A DNA stretch of 64,000 nucleotides from an uncultured Alphaproteobacteria bacterium (lineage in GTDB: Bacteria > Pseudomonadota > Alphaproteobacteria > Caulobacterales > Parvularculaceae): contig CADEDN010000005.1 of the NCBI GenBank assembly GCA_902826095.1, forward strand, positions 62,001 to 126,000, given 5' to 3'. Positions 55,294 through 63,807 of this stretch are shown piece by piece (position 1 is the first letter of the stretch; every line of letters starts with the position of its first letter). The notes under the pieces are model-generated. The model saw only the letters and a list, made by a program, of their open reading frames with translations, ran no database searches and was not told where the DNA came from. Position numbers and translations under genes: made by a program.

Positions 55294-56798
55294 ACCCGGT
55301 TTCGCCCGCGCCGGCGCGAGAAGGTGACGCTCGCGCCGGCGAAGGCCGCCAGCATGAAATAGACGATCGAGAGATTGTTCGTCTGCGACGCGATCGACCG
55401 GCTGATCATCAGCGAAATCGCCGCCGCGAAACAGGCGACGTAAACGACGCCGAGCGACGGGTGCGAAAGGCGCGAGCGCTTGACCGCGGCGAGGCCCCAG
55501 GCGGTGAGCATTGCGAAAAACGTCAGCGGTCCCGGCAGGCCGAGATCAAGCGCCAGCGACAGATAGTAATTGTCGAGCGTCAAGGACTTGCCGAAATAGC
55601 CAAGGACGCGCGCCGACCGCCCGGACCCGTAGCCGAGCACCGGGCGCTTGAGGATCTTCGGCCAGGCCATCTCCATTTGCACGATGCGCGACTGGGTCGA
55701 ATTCGCCGCGCTCTGCCCCGCCTTGCCGGTGACGACCCCGTGCGCGCCGATGAAAGCGACCGGCGAGACGGCGATCGCGGCGAGAATGATGAGGCCGGCG
55801 ATCGGGCGCCAGCGCGACGCCGCGGCGCGCTGCAAGAAGCGATAGCCGAAGAGCCCCGCCATCGCAGCGACGGAGATCGCCATCACCATGATCGCGCCGC
55901 GCGAATTCGAGGCGACGGCGCCGGCGGCGATCACAAAGAACGCCGCCGCCCAGAAGATTCGTTCCGGGAATTTCCGCGCGGCGAGGAAGAAGGCGGCGGC
56001 GAAAGGGAGGGCGAAGCCCAGATGCTCGCCGAGCGACAAGGGGTGAGAGTGAGAAGACTGCGCGCGAAAGACGCCGTCGCGGACTTTCTCCGTCTGCACA
56101 TTTTGCAGCCATGCCGCGTTGTCGGCGATGAACGGCGACAGGAGATCGGCGAGAAGGCGGTGCGTGGCGGCCTCGCCGACGGCGATCGCGGCGACGATCG
56201 CCGCGCCGACCGCCAGCGCTTTCATCAGCCGCGCGAAATCGCGCTGGCGGCGGCAATAGGTGAGAATGGCGCAATAGGGGACAAGCCAGATGACGGCCTG
56301 ACGGACGAATTCCGGAATCGCGATCGATCGCCCCTGCGCGAGCGGCAGGCTCAATAGGCCAAGCAGGAAGAGAAGGAAGACAAGCGCGGTCACCGCCCGG
56401 CTCTTGCGGACCGCATAAGCGAACTGCGCGCGGCGGTGCGGCGAGACCGTCATGTCATAGGCCCACATCGCGCTCACCGCGTAGAGGAGGAGGCGCGGCG
56501 GCGTCAGGATCGGCAAAGGCCCGAGTTTCACGAACAGATAGACCGGCCAGACGGGGAAAAGCAGCGCGACGAGCAGCAGCAGCGTCATCGCGAGGCGCCG
56601 CGGCGCCGCTCTGGCGCGGGGGGCGACGGCGATGATGGCGACGGCGACCGGCAGCAGGAAAGCAGCGCCGATCGGCGGATAGATGATCGTCGCCGCCGAC
56701 GCGAGCGCTGCGTAAAGGGTCAGCGCGCCGGCGAATCCGGCGATCCCCGCCGCGCGCGCGAGGGAGAGGGGCGGGGCGTCGTCAATGGCCTCGGACAT
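55287..56798 (-). CDS. O-antigen ligase/polymerase-type (Wzy/WaaL) membrane protein
   Basis: The 503-residue protein has about twelve membrane segments and, in the large periplasmic loop region, HSHPLSLGEHLGFALPFAAA followed downstream by LGYGSGRSARVLGYFGK and LDNYYLSLALDLGLPG. This is the usual layout of the Wzy_C/O-antigen ligase superfamily, which joins or polymerises surface glycans. No other glycan genes are nearby. It is flanked by inverted 58-base repeats, which suggests it could have moved or been inverted as a unit, but no transposase is present. Confidence 0.82.
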   Translation of the reverse strand: MSEAIDDAPPLSLARAAGIAGFAGALTLYAALASAATIIYPPIGAAFLLPVAVAIIAVAPRARAAPRRLAMTLLLLVALLFPVWPVYLFVKLGPLPILTPPRLLLYAVSAMWAYDMTVSPHRRAQFAYAVRKSRAVTALVFLLFLLGLLSLPLAQGRSIAIPEFVRQAVIWLVPYCAILTYCRRQRDFARLMKALAVGAAIVAAIAVGEAATHRLLADLLSPFIADNAAWLQNVQTEKVRDGVFRAQSSHSHPLSLGEHLGFALPFAAAFFLAARKFPERIFWAAAFFVIAAGAVASNSRGAIMVMAISVAAMAGLFGYRFLQRAAASRWRPIAGLIILAAIAVSPVAFIGAHGVVTGKAGQSAANSTQSRIVQMEMAWPKILKRPVLGYGSGRSARVLGYFGKSLTLDNYYLSLALDLGLPGPLTFFAMLTAWGLAAVKRSRLSHPSLGVVYVACFAAAISLMISRSIASQTNNLSIVYFMLAAFAGASVTFSRRRGRNRVF

Positions 56799-56861
56799 GC
56801 CCTTTCATAGGGGCCCGACCGGCGCCATCTGGTTAACAGGCGCGGGCAATTTCTGTGGTGC

Positions 56862-56923
56862 GCTTTTGATTTGGCGCGCCTTTGCGCGCGAAACCGGTTT
56901 CCACTTTCGCGCCCGGCGCGCTA
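56862..56923 (+). repeat. AACCGGTTTCC-type repeat, right copy
   Basis: Inverted partner of 55236-55293. Hairpin arms GCGCGAAA/TTTCGCGC are visible around the core. It is located between the O-antigen-ligase-type gene and the next plus-strand gene. Confidence 0.85.
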
Positions 56924-56972
56924 GCATGAGCCTTGCAGCAAAGGGTCCGTTAAGGTCGTCGCCCCGGAGATC

Positions 56973-57281
56973 ATGGACACAATCGCCTTCATCGTCGGCC
57001 TCTTCGTCGCGATCCTCGTCATCGCCTGGTACGCCTTTAACGAAGAGCGGGCGGGCGCGGGCGGCATCGGGCTCTTCGCGATCCGCAGCGACGCCGGCGG
57101 CGGCGACGAAACCGCGCCGCCGGAAGCCGTCCGGTACCGGCCGCGCGAGCGCGTTTCGCCGGCAAGCGGGGCGGGGCTGCGCACGGCGACCCCGACGACG
57201 ACCTATCGGGTGAAGCCCGCCAAACGCGCGCCGCTTGCGGTCGACGAAGACGGGACCGCCGAGGCCGACAAGGAATATTGA
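56973..57281 (+). CDS. Small single-pass membrane protein, 102 aa
   Basis: The N-terminal helix IAFIVGLFVAILVIAWYAF (about 4-22) is followed by a Gly/Ala/Pro-rich, charged cytoplasmic or periplasmic tail (EERAGAGG..., RYRPRERVSP, TTTYRVKPAKR). No domain is recognised. Its stop directly abuts the stop of the convergent gene at 57282. Function unknown. Confidence 0.6.
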   Translation: MDTIAFIVGLFVAILVIAWYAFNEERAGAGGIGLFAIRSDAGGGDETAPPEAVRYRPRERVSPASGAGLRTATPTTTYRVKPAKRAPLAVDEDGTAEADKEY

Positions 57282-57623
57282 TCAGCGCAGGCCCGTCAGG
57301 CGGCGGGCGTTGGCGCGCGCCTTTTGATAGCCGGGCCTCAGCGACGCCGACGCGACGCGCTCTGACGCGCTCAAAATCGACGGCGTCCGCGCCGGCGGCG
57401 ACAAAAGGATCGCCGTTATCGCCGTGATCCCTCGCCAATAGCCCTGCTGCGCCGCGATGGTTTTCTCCGTCACCATGCGTCGCGCCTCCGCGCCGCCCGT
57501 GATGTCGCCCATCAGCATCGCCTGCTGAATTTTGATCGTTCGCATGGCGATCGTGACCGCGGCGGCGTTCATGGCGGCCGCCGTGTCGAACCAGAGCGTC
57601 AATGGATTTCGCCGCGCCGCCAT
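57282..57623 (-). CDS. Small hypothetical protein, 113 aa (phasin-like composition)
   Basis: The start is ATG 57623, one base after the TGA of the DUF3088-like gene, so it is coupled. The protein is Ala/Met-rich and amphipathic (FDTAAAMNAAAVTIAMRTIK, then AEARRMVTEKTIAAQQGYWR), somewhat like phasins or other small granule-associated proteins. I cannot assign a family. It is the last gene of a three-gene run after the sulfotransferase. Confidence 0.55.
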   Translation of the reverse strand: MAARRNPLTLWFDTAAAMNAAAVTIAMRTIKIQQAMLMGDITGGAEARRMVTEKTIAAQQGYWRGITAITAILLSPPARTPSILSASERVASASLRPGYQKARANARRLTGLR

Positions 57624-57624
57624 T

Positions 57625-57975
57625 TCACGCGCTCCCGCGGGGAACCGGCGTTCCATAAAGCGCCGCGAAATAGCCGGCGATCCCGCGCGCGCTGTCGATG
57701 TAAAAACGATCGTTCGCCGCCTTCACGGCCTGATGATCCGTATACGGCGCATCAGCGGCGAGAACGAGCGTCGGGCAGTTCCAGCGCCCTTCGCCCAAGG
57801 CCGCGGCAAGGCCGGCGCGCGGCTGCGCGATCGCTTCATAGCGGATGTCGAGCGCTTCCTTGATCGCCGGGAAATAATGGAGAAATCCCCAGATCTCCGC
57901 GCATTCGGGGCAGAATTCGCGGCGGCCGTCAGCCTTAAAGCCGGGCGGGAGGAGGAAGAGGATCGAGCGCGACAT
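57625..57975 (-). CDS. DUF3088-like (thioredoxin-fold) protein
   Basis: ATG 57975 is 7 bases after the sulfotransferase stop. The 116-residue protein has a thioredoxin-like start (ILFLLPPGFKADGRREFCPE with a Cys-x2-Cys, CPEC) and LVLAADAPYTDHQAVKAAND, matching DUF3088, a family distantly like glutathione transferase N-termini. Function unknown; its position suggests a link to sulfur-group transfer. Confidence 0.72.
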   Translation of the reverse strand: MSRSILFLLPPGFKADGRREFCPECAEIWGFLHYFPAIKEALDIRYEAIAQPRAGLAAALGEGRWNCPTLVLAADAPYTDHQAVKAANDRFYIDSARGIAGYFAALYGTPVPRGSA

Positions 57976-57982
57976 CGCGCGC

Positions 57983-58678
57983 TTACGGCTTCTTGCCGTG
58001 GATGGCAGCGCGTACTTCGGCGCTCGCCGTTTCGATCTCTTCGCGGGAAAGGCCGGCCGCGAATTTCGACGCCATCGCTTCCAGCATCGGCCGCATCTCC
58101 TCCTTTGAATTGACGCGCGGGAAGGGTTCCGCCGGGACCTTTTTGCCGAGGAACGCGCAGAGCGGCTCCCAGCCTTGCTTCGCGTCGAAAACAAGGAGGC
58201 GGTCTTTGGCGATTTCGCGCTTCACGGCCGCATTGTGCCGGTTGAACGTCGCGATCATGTGATCGTGGTCGTGTATGCGATCGTCGAAAAACCGCCAGAC
58301 GATGTTCTTGATGACCGGCGCGAAAGGCATTTGGGGCATCGATTTGGCGGCGAGCGGACTTAGAATTGTCTCCTGCGTCGACTCGAACCATTTCTCCGGA
58401 TCGCGCAGGGAGAGGATGATCTTCGCCTCCGGATAAAACGCGGCAAGCTCGCGCCAGAACGCCGCCGTCGGAAAATCGACCGCCGCGCCATAGCCCTTGA
58501 AGATCGCCGGCCAGTCAGGCTTTCCCGCCGCCGCTTTCGTCCACAGATCGACCTGCTCGGGCGAGCCGAAGACCTCGCTCATGTGATGGCATTTGCCAAG
58601 GCCGAGCATTTCCAGCGCGACTTTCAGCGAAGCCGTGCCGGTGCGGCCGAGGCCCGCGCCGATGACGGATAGGGTCAT
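57983..58678 (-). CDS. Sulfotransferase-family protein
   Basis: ATG 58678 follows AAAAGGAGCGAACA. The 231-residue protein has the PAPS loop GAGLGRTGTASLKVALEMLG (about 6-25), DFPTAAFWRELAAFYPEAKI and the 3'-phosphate motif LSLRDPEKWFESTQETIL (about 89-106), with a later LLVFDAKQGWEPLCAFLGK. This is a sulfotransferase of the P-loop type found in bacteria and protists; the acceptor is unknown. Two small genes follow in the same operon. Confidence 0.82.
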   Translation of the reverse strand: MTLSVIGAGLGRTGTASLKVALEMLGLGKCHHMSEVFGSPEQVDLWTKAAAGKPDWPAIFKGYGAAVDFPTAAFWRELAAFYPEAKIILSLRDPEKWFESTQETILSPLAAKSMPQMPFAPVIKNIVWRFFDDRIHDHDHMIATFNRHNAAVKREIAKDRLLVFDAKQGWEPLCAFLGKKVPAEPFPRVNSKEEMRPMLEAMASKFAAGLSREEIETASAEVRAAIHGKKP

Positions 58679-58751
58679 TGTTCGCTCCTTTTCTCGCAAG
58701 CTAGACCGGCCGACGAACGTCCGGAAGCGCCCCTGCAATGAGGCGCGGGGC

Positions 58752-58779
58752 TTGACAAAATGCAAATTATACGTATTTT
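58752..58779 (+). promoter_or_regulatory. Promoter and palindrome of the Phd/PemK-type module
   Basis: TTGACA (58752-58757), 16 bases, TATTTT (58774-58779), 21 bases before the antitoxin ATG. The palindrome ATACGTAT (58769-58776) overlaps the -10 box and is a plausible antitoxin site. The AT-rich stretch stands out from its surroundings. Confidence 0.65.
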
Positions 58780-58800
58780 ACGCAAAACGAGCGAACGTCA

Positions 58801-59055
58801 ATGCCCAGAATTTCGTCGACCGATTTCGTCCGCACGCCCGGCCTTTATCAGGACCAGGCGCAGCGCGAGCCCGTCATCATCGTCAAGCACAACCGAGAGC
58901 ACGCCGTAATCGTTTCGGCGGAAGAATATCGCCGGCTGAAGCGCCGCGACAGGCTGGTTTTCCGGGCGGGAGAATTATCGAACGCCGACATCGCGGCGAT
59001 CCGCGCGGCGAGACCTGCGCCTGAGGCGGCGGCCTTCGACGACGAAATCGCGTGA
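58801..59055 (+). CDS. Phd/YefM-type antitoxin (second module)
   Basis: The 84-residue protein begins ISSTDFVRTPGLYQDQAQRE and continues PVIIVKHNREHAVIVSAEEY, the Phd/YefM fold (N-terminal DNA-binding half) with a C-terminal tail LSNADIAAIRAARPAPE. It overlaps the toxin gene by GTGA. Confidence 0.85.
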   Translation: MPRISSTDFVRTPGLYQDQAQREPVIIVKHNREHAVIVSAEEYRRLKRRDRLVFRAGELSNADIAAIRAARPAPEAAAFDDEIA

Positions 59056-59489
59056 GCCTGCCGGCGCCGACGCCCGGGCTCGTCATCCGCTACGCCTATC
59101 TCTGGGCGCGCGAGCATGACGAGGGGCGCGAGGAAGGCGTCAAGGATCGTCCGTGTGCGGTGCTTCTGGCGACGCGCGACGACGAGGGCGATCTGCGCGT
59201 CGTCGTCCTGCCGGTCACCCATTCGCGCCCTTTCGATCCGGCGACGGCGGTCGAAATCCCGCCCGCGACCAAGCGCCGCCTCGGCCTCGACGACGACCCG
59301 TCGTGGATCGTCGTCACGGAAGGGAACGTCTTCGCATGGCCGGGGCCAGACGTCCGCTTCGCGCCGGACAAGGGACCGGAAAGCGTCGCCTACGGACTAT
59401 TGCCGGCGAAGCTCTTTGAGATCGTCCGGGACCGGTTCGTCGAGATGCACGAAAAGGCGAAGGCGCGATTCGTGAGGCGGGAGGAGTAG
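59052..59489 (+). CDS. PemK/MazF-like toxin
   Basis: The start is GTG 59052. The 145-residue protein has the PemK/MazF opening PGLVIRYAYLWAREHDEG, then KDRPCAVLLATRDDEGDL, VLPVTHSRPFDPATA and WIVVTEGNVFAWPG. The usual Arg and Thr/Ser of MazF active sites fit DRP and THS. It probably cleaves mRNA. The unusual pairing is a Phd-type antitoxin with a PemK-like toxin, a known mixed arrangement. Confidence 0.82.
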   Translation: MSLPAPTPGLVIRYAYLWAREHDEGREEGVKDRPCAVLLATRDDEGDLRVVVLPVTHSRPFDPATAVEIPPATKRRLGLDDDPSWIVVTEGNVFAWPGPDVRFAPDKGPESVAYGLLPAKLFEIVRDRFVEMHEKAKARFVRREE

Positions 59490-59563
59490 GGCTGATGCAA
59501 TCCGCCGTCCGCCATCGCGGATAGAGCGTTGGCAGATTACATCCGGCCCACAGCCTCTACAGC

Positions 59564-59689
59564 CTATTCATTTTGATGCGAGATCTTGGCGGCAAATCCA
59601 GCCCTACGCTTTTGCGTTTCGAGGCGGCGTTCGTGTTCCGGCAAGAGCCGCGCATCGTCACGGAACCAGGCAGTCATATCGGCTTGCAT
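59564..59689 (-). CDS. Possible 41-aa small protein
   Basis: ATG 59689 opens a 41-codon frame (MQADMTAWFRDDARLLPEHE..., ending AGFAAKISHQNE) with a balanced, charged composition and stop TAG. There is no strong ribosome site and no family. It lies in the 827-base gap after the PemK-type module (59490-60316), which is otherwise filled with repeats and the fragment at 60095-60313. Confidence 0.3.
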   Translation of the reverse strand: MQADMTAWFRDDARLLPEHERRLETQKRRAGFAAKISHQNE

Positions 59690-59705
59690 TGATCAGGACC
59701 GATAG

Positions 59706-59803
59706 TGTCCTCCCGGACGGCGCGAAGCGCCGATCCGGGATCTCATCAGTCTGTCGCCGGAGGTCCCGGATATTCGCCTTCGGCGATTTCCGGGATGACA
59801 GGA
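59706..59803. repeat. GGTCCCGG/GGGATGAC intergenic repeat
   Basis: The segment begins TCCTCCCGGACGGCGC and contains CGCGAAGCGCCG, then AGGTCCCGGATATTCGCC, CGGCGATTTCCGGGATGACA. It has the same end sequence as the elements at 4500-4631, 36622-36727 and 61479-61590. Confidence 0.65.
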
Positions 59804-59816
59804 GTTCAGCCCTCAT

Positions 59817-59844
59817 CAGCGCAAATTGGTACCAAGTTGCGCTG
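59817..59844. repeat. 28-bp palindrome centred on GGTACC
   Basis: CAGCGCAA at the left, TTGCGCTG at the right and TTGGTACCAA in the middle make 26 of 28 positions symmetric. Related half-sequences occur at the ends of the repeat units at about 36716 and 60071 (CAACGCAACTTG, CAATGCGATTTG), so this may be two such ends head to head. Confidence 0.8.
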
Positions 59845-59885
59845 AGTCCAACTCATTCGGCGAGGACCCCTTTTGCTGATGAAAG

Positions 59886-60085
59886 TGTCATCCCGGGCGC
59901 GCTGCAACACGTAGTGTTGCGGCGCAGACCCGGGACGGCGTGCAGCCGAGGGCCCGAAACTGCGCGGGATCCCGGGTTTGCGCAGCGGCATTGTCATGCC
60001 GCGGCGCGCCCGGGATGACACGGTCTTCTCTTTTGAAGAGGTCCCGGAAACAGGAACGTCATGAGTCTTTTTCAATGCGATTTGG
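59886..60085. repeat. Large composite GGGATGAC repeat
   Basis: It contains TCATCCCGGGCGCGCTGCAA, the hairpin GCAACACGTAGTGTTGC, CCCGGGATGACACGG, TTTTGAAGAGGTCCCGG and TCATGAGTCTTTTTCAA. Most of this matches 36622-36720 with few changes. The inverted ends TCATCCCGGGCGCGC and GCGCGCCCGGGATGA would fold the unit into a hairpin. Confidence 0.8.
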
Positions 60086-60094
60086 CATCACTCG

Positions 60095-60313
60095 CTATGG
60101 AGCAAAGCAGTCAAGTTGGACCTGATAATATTGGTCACGAATGCTAGCAAATTGCTCGCGCCGACTTCCTATTTCCAGATTATTATGCGGCGGCGATTTT
60201 ATGGAATCGGTCTTTCTCGCGAATGCTTCCAGATCAGGGCAATTCTTCTGAAATCTGTTTCGTATTTCCTCGATCGCTCCCGCTACGTCATTTCCTCCAA
60301 AGTTCTTCCCAAT
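60095..60313 (-). other. Open frame after dnaJ without a normal start codon
   Basis: Directly after the dnaJ TAA, in the same frame on the minus strand, 72 codons are open (GKNFGGNDVAGAIEEIRNRF, then QKNCPDLEAFARKTDSIKSP ... YQVQLDCFAP) to TAG at 60095-60097. Composition and codon use look protein-like and the DNA is AT-richer than its surroundings. There is no ATG, GTG or TTG; only an ATT at 60313 could start it. This may be the tail of a gene whose 5' part was lost. Confidence 0.35.
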
Positions 60314-60316
60314 ATC

Positions 60317-61447
60317 TTACAACCCCTCCCAAAACTTCTTCGCTTTCTTGAAAAAGCCTGACGAGGACGGGCTGCAATCCTCCCCGCCGGCTTCGCAGAA
60401 CTCGCGCAGCAGCTCTTTCTGGCGGGCGTTGAGATTGACCGGCGTTTCGACGCTGATCTCGATGAAGAGGTCGCCCCGGCCTTTCTGGTTGAGCTTGGTC
60501 ATGCCTTTGCCTTTGACGCGGAAGCGGCGGCCGGTCTGGGTGCCGTCCGGCACCGAAATCGAAACGCGCCCGCCTTCGATCGTCGGCGACTCGACCTCGC
60601 CGCCGAGCGCCGCCGTCGTCATCGGCACGGGCAGCGCGCAATAAAGATCGGCGCCGTCGCGCTCGAAAAGCTCGTGCGCTTTCAACTCGACGAAGATGTA
60701 AAGATCGCCCTCGGGCCCGCCGCGGGGGCCCGCCTCGCCCTCGCCGGCGAGGCGGATGCGCGTGCCGTTCTCAATGCCGGCGGGGACGTCGACGACGAGC
60801 GTCCGCTCGCGCTTGACGCGCCCCTGGCCGCCGCAATCCGTACACGGATCAGTAATGACGCGGCCCTCGCCGCCGCATTGCGGGCAGGTGCGCTCCAGCG
60901 TGAAAAAGCCCTGCTGCACGCGCACGCGCCCGGCGCCGCGGCAGGTCCCGCAGGTCGAGGGGCCCGACCCCTTCTTGGCGCCAGACCCCTCGCAGGCCTC
61001 GCAGCCGACCGAGCCCGGCACCGAGATTGAGGCCTTCTTGCCGGCGAAGGCTTCCTCCAGCGTGATGTCGAGCGCGTATTTGAGATCGGCGCCGCGCCCC
61101 GGCGCGCGCGAGCGCTGTCCGCGCGCGCCCATGAGGTCGCTGAAAAGATCTTCAAAGACGTCGGAAAAGGCGCCGGCGTCAAACCCGCCGGCAAAACCGT
61201 TCGGGCCGCCCGGGCCGCCGCCGTTCCTGAAGGCGGCGTGGCCGAAACGGTCATAGGCCGCGCGCTTTTGCGGGTCGGAGAGGATCTCGTAGGCCTCGTT
61301 CACTTCCTTGAATTTGCGCTCGGCTTCCGGGTCGCCCTGATTTCGGTCCGGGTGATGGCGCATCGCCGCCTTGCGAAAGGCGGATTTGATCGCCGCGTCG
61401 TCGGCGGCGCGGTCCAGTCCGAGTAGCGAATAAAAATCCTGCGCCAT
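60317..61447 (-). CDS. dnaJ: DnaJ co-chaperone
   Basis: The start is ATG 61447. The 376-residue protein has the J domain with HHPDRNQGD (HPD, about 31-33), a Gly/Phe-rich segment ([20 protein letters not shown]), four zinc-binding CxxCxGxG repeats ([32 protein letters not shown], about 133-200) and the C-terminal substrate domain. It stimulates DnaK. A repeat element separates it from dnaK upstream, which may act as an attenuating hairpin in the dnaKJ transcript. Confidence 0.97.
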   Translation of the reverse strand: MAQDFYSLLGLDRAADDAAIKSAFRKAAMRHHPDRNQGDPEAERKFKEVNEAYEILSDPQKRAAYDRFGHAAFRNGGGPGGPNGFAGGFDAGAFSDVFEDLFSDLMGARGQRSRAPGRGADLKYALDITLEEAFAGKKASISVPGSVGCEACEGSGAKKGSGPSTCGTCRGAGRVRVQQGFFTLERTCPQCGGEGRVITDPCTDCGGQGRVKRERTLVVDVPAGIENGTRIRLAGEGEAGPRGGPEGDLYIFVELKAHELFERDGADLYCALPVPMTTAALGGEVESPTIEGGRVSISVPDGTQTGRRFRVKGKGMTKLNQKGRGDLFIEISVETPVNLNARQKELLREFCEAGGEDCSPSSSGFFKKAKKFWEGL

Positions 61448-61478
61448 TGCGTATAGTCGCCCCGTCCACTCAATTGTC

Positions 61479-61590
61479 ATCCCGGAAACCGCCGCAGGCG
61501 ATTATCCGGGACCCCCGGCGGCGTCGCGCTCCAACCTCACGGGGTCCCGGCTCTCCGCGATGCTTGGCATCGCTGCGGCCGGGATGACAT
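61479..61590. repeat. TGTCATCCCGG/CCGGGATGACA element between dnaK and dnaJ
   Basis: The inverted ends TGTCATCCCGG and CCGGGATGACA bound the element; inner pairs include GGGACCCC/GGGGTCCC. It is the same family as the other GGGATGAC repeats. It lies in the dnaK-dnaJ intergenic space and would form a large stem-loop in the mRNA. Confidence 0.75.
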
Positions 61591-61593
61591 GCG

Positions 61594-63501
61594 CTAATCC
61601 TTCTTGTCGCCGTCGACTTCTTCGAAATCGGCGTCGACGACCTTGTCGTCGCCGGCGGCGCTTTCATCGGCGGCGTCCGCCGCGGAAGCGGCCTGCGCCT
61701 TGTACATCGCCTCGCCGAGCTTCATCGACGCGGTCAGCATCGTCTGCGTTTCGGCGGCGATTTTCTCGGCGTCGGAATTTTCATCGTCGAGCGTCGCGCG
61801 AAGCGCGGCGATCGCCTCTTCGATCGCCTTCTTCTCGTCCGCGGAAATTCTGTCGCCATATTCCTTCAGCGCCTTGTCAGTCTGATGGAGGGCGCTTTCG
61901 CCATGGTTCTTCGCCTCGACCCGCGCGCGCCGCTGCTTGTCTTCGTCGGCGTGGGCTTCGGCGTCCTTGACCATCTTTTCGATGTCCTTGTCGGAAAGGC
62001 CGCCCGACGCCTGGATGCGGATCGACTGTTCCTTCGACGTCGCCTTGTCCTTCGCCGAGACGTGGACGATGCCGTTGGCGTCGATGTCGAACGTGACCTC
62101 GATCTGCGGCACGCCGCGCGGCGCCGGCGGAATGCCGACAAGATCGAACTGGCCGAGCATCTTGTTGTCCGCCGCCATTTCGCGCTCGCCCTGGAAGACG
62201 CGGATCGTCACCGCCGACTGATTGTCTTCAGCCGTCGAGAAAGTCTGCGACTTCTTGGTCGGGATCGTGGTGTTGCGCTCGATGAGGCGGGTGAAGACGC
62301 CGCCGAGGGTTTCGATGCCGAGCGACAGGGGCGTCACGTCGAGGAGGAGGACGTCCTTGACGTCGCCCTGCAGGACGCCCGCCTGAATGGCGGCGCCGAG
62401 CGCGACGACTTCATCCGGATTGACGCCCTTGTGCGGCTCCTTGCCGAAGAAGGCTTTGACCGTTTCCTGCACCTTCGGCATGCGCGTCATGCCGCCGACG
62501 AGGATCACTTCTTCAATGTCGCCCGCCGAAAGCCCGGCGTCCTTCAAGGCCGCCTTGCAGGGATCGACCGTCTTTTTGATCAGATCGTCGACAAGGCTTT
62601 CGAGCTTGGCGCGCGACAGCTTCATGGTGAGGTGCTTGGGGCCCGTCGCGTCGGCGGTGATGAAGGGGAGGTTCACTTCATACTGCGCGGTCGTCGACAG
62701 TTCCTTCTTCGCCTTTTCGGCTTCTTCCTTCAGGCGCTGCAGGGCGAGCTTGTCTTTCCTGAGATCAATGCCCTGATCCTTTTTGAATTCGTCGGCGAGG
62801 TAATCGACGATCCGCATGTCGAAATCTTCGCCGCCGAGGAAGGTGTCGCCGTTCGTCGCCAGCACTTCGAAAACGCCGTCGCCGATCTCAAGAACCGAGA
62901 TGTCGAACGTGCCGCCGCCAAGGTCGTAGACGGCGATCTTCTTGCCTTCCTTCTTTTCTAGACCATAGGCGAGCGCGGCGGCGGTCGGCTCGTTGATGAT
63001 GCGAAGGACTTCAAGGCCGGCGATCTTGCCGGCGTCTTTCGTCGCCTGGCGCTGGGCGTCGTTGAAATAGGCGGGCACGGTGATGACCGCCTGGTCGACC
63101 TTCTCGCCGAGATAGGCTTCCGCCGTCTCTTTCATCTTCTGGAGGATGAACGCTGAAATCTGCGAGGGCGCGTATTTCTCGCCGCGGCTCTCGACCCAGG
63201 CGTCGCCATTCGCGCCCTTCATGATCTTGTAGGGGACCATGCCGATGTCTTTTTTCACCATCGGGTCTTCGAAATTGCGGCCGATGAGGCGCTTGATCGC
63301 GAAGAAGGTGTTTTCAGGGTTGGTGACCGCCTGGCGTTTCGCCGGCTGGCCGACGATGCGCTCGCCGTCCGGGGTGAAGGCGACGACCGACGGGGTCGTC
63401 CGCGCGCCTTCCGAATTCTCGATCACTTTGGGCGTTTTGCCTTCCATGACCGCGACGCAGGAATTGGTGGTTCCAAGGTCGATGCCGATGACTTTCGCCA
63501 T
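61594..63501 (-). CDS. dnaK: DnaK (Hsp70) chaperone
   Basis: ATG 63501 follows AAGGAGACTTTGAAT, an excellent ribosome site; a TTG 6 bases upstream is less likely. The 635-residue protein has the ATPase signatures [35 protein letters not shown] and [14 protein letters not shown] and the substrate domain with [19 protein letters not shown] in parts. It is the central heat-shock folding machine. A sigma-32-like promoter is seen about 150 bases upstream. Confidence 0.98.
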   Translation of the reverse strand: MAKVIGIDLGTTNSCVAVMEGKTPKVIENSEGARTTPSVVAFTPDGERIVGQPAKRQAVTNPENTFFAIKRLIGRNFEDPMVKKDIGMVPYKIMKGANGDAWVESRGEKYAPSQISAFILQKMKETAEAYLGEKVDQAVITVPAYFNDAQRQATKDAGKIAGLEVLRIINEPTAAALAYGLEKKEGKKIAVYDLGGGTFDISVLEIGDGVFEVLATNGDTFLGGEDFDMRIVDYLADEFKKDQGIDLRKDKLALQRLKEEAEKAKKELSTTAQYEVNLPFITADATGPKHLTMKLSRAKLESLVDDLIKKTVDPCKAALKDAGLSAGDIEEVILVGGMTRMPKVQETVKAFFGKEPHKGVNPDEVVALGAAIQAGVLQGDVKDVLLLDVTPLSLGIETLGGVFTRLIERNTTIPTKKSQTFSTAEDNQSAVTIRVFQGEREMAADNKMLGQFDLVGIPPAPRGVPQIEVTFDIDANGIVHVSAKDKATSKEQSIRIQASGGLSDKDIEKMVKDAEAHADEDKQRRARVEAKNHGESALHQTDKALKEYGDRISADEKKAIEEAIAALRATLDDENSDAEKIAAETQTMLTASMKLGEAMYKAQAASAADAADESAAGDDKVVDADFEEVDGDKKD

Positions 63502-63653
63502 ATTCAAAGTCTCCTTGCAGCGGACAGTTCCTCATTCGGGCCTTCATGAAAGCAGGCGTCCCCGCCGCTTCCGCCAAGCGCCCTTTATGGACCGCCCCTC
63601 TATCCGTTTGGTTGACAGGCGGGAAACAGCCGCCCCCGCCGGGTTCGTGCGGG

Positions 63654-63682
63654 ATATAGGGAGGGCCTTTCCCCCCTGCAAC
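63654..63682 (-). promoter_or_regulatory. Predicted heat-shock (RpoH) promoter of dnaK
   Basis: On the minus strand: GTTG (63682-63679), 18 bases, CCTATAT (63660-63654), then CCCG. This fits the alphaproteobacterial RpoH pattern CTTG-N17/18-CYTATNT except for the first base. It would give a leader of about 150 bases. I see no gene in the 306 bases between dnaK and the next start. Confidence 0.5.
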
Positions 63683-63807
63683 CCGCTGGACGTCAGCGCC
63701 GGAAACTCCGCGCGGTTCATGGCCGATCTCGGCGCGCCGAGCGTCCTCGGACGGTAGAAACTCCCTTGCGGCTGGCGCATAACGCCCCGCCGCAAGGGAG
63801 AATGCAC

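Noticed and set aside
55236-56923. Insertion sequence with terminal inverted repeats
   Set aside because: The enclosed gene is an O-antigen-ligase-type membrane protein, not a transposase, and the same repeat occurs singly elsewhere (6021, 36588). It is reported as flanking repeats only.
60116-60361. 81-codon plus-strand frame near dnaJ
   Set aside because: It overlaps the dnaJ 3' end antisense. The opposite strand gives a more protein-like reading, so the plus frame is probably chance.
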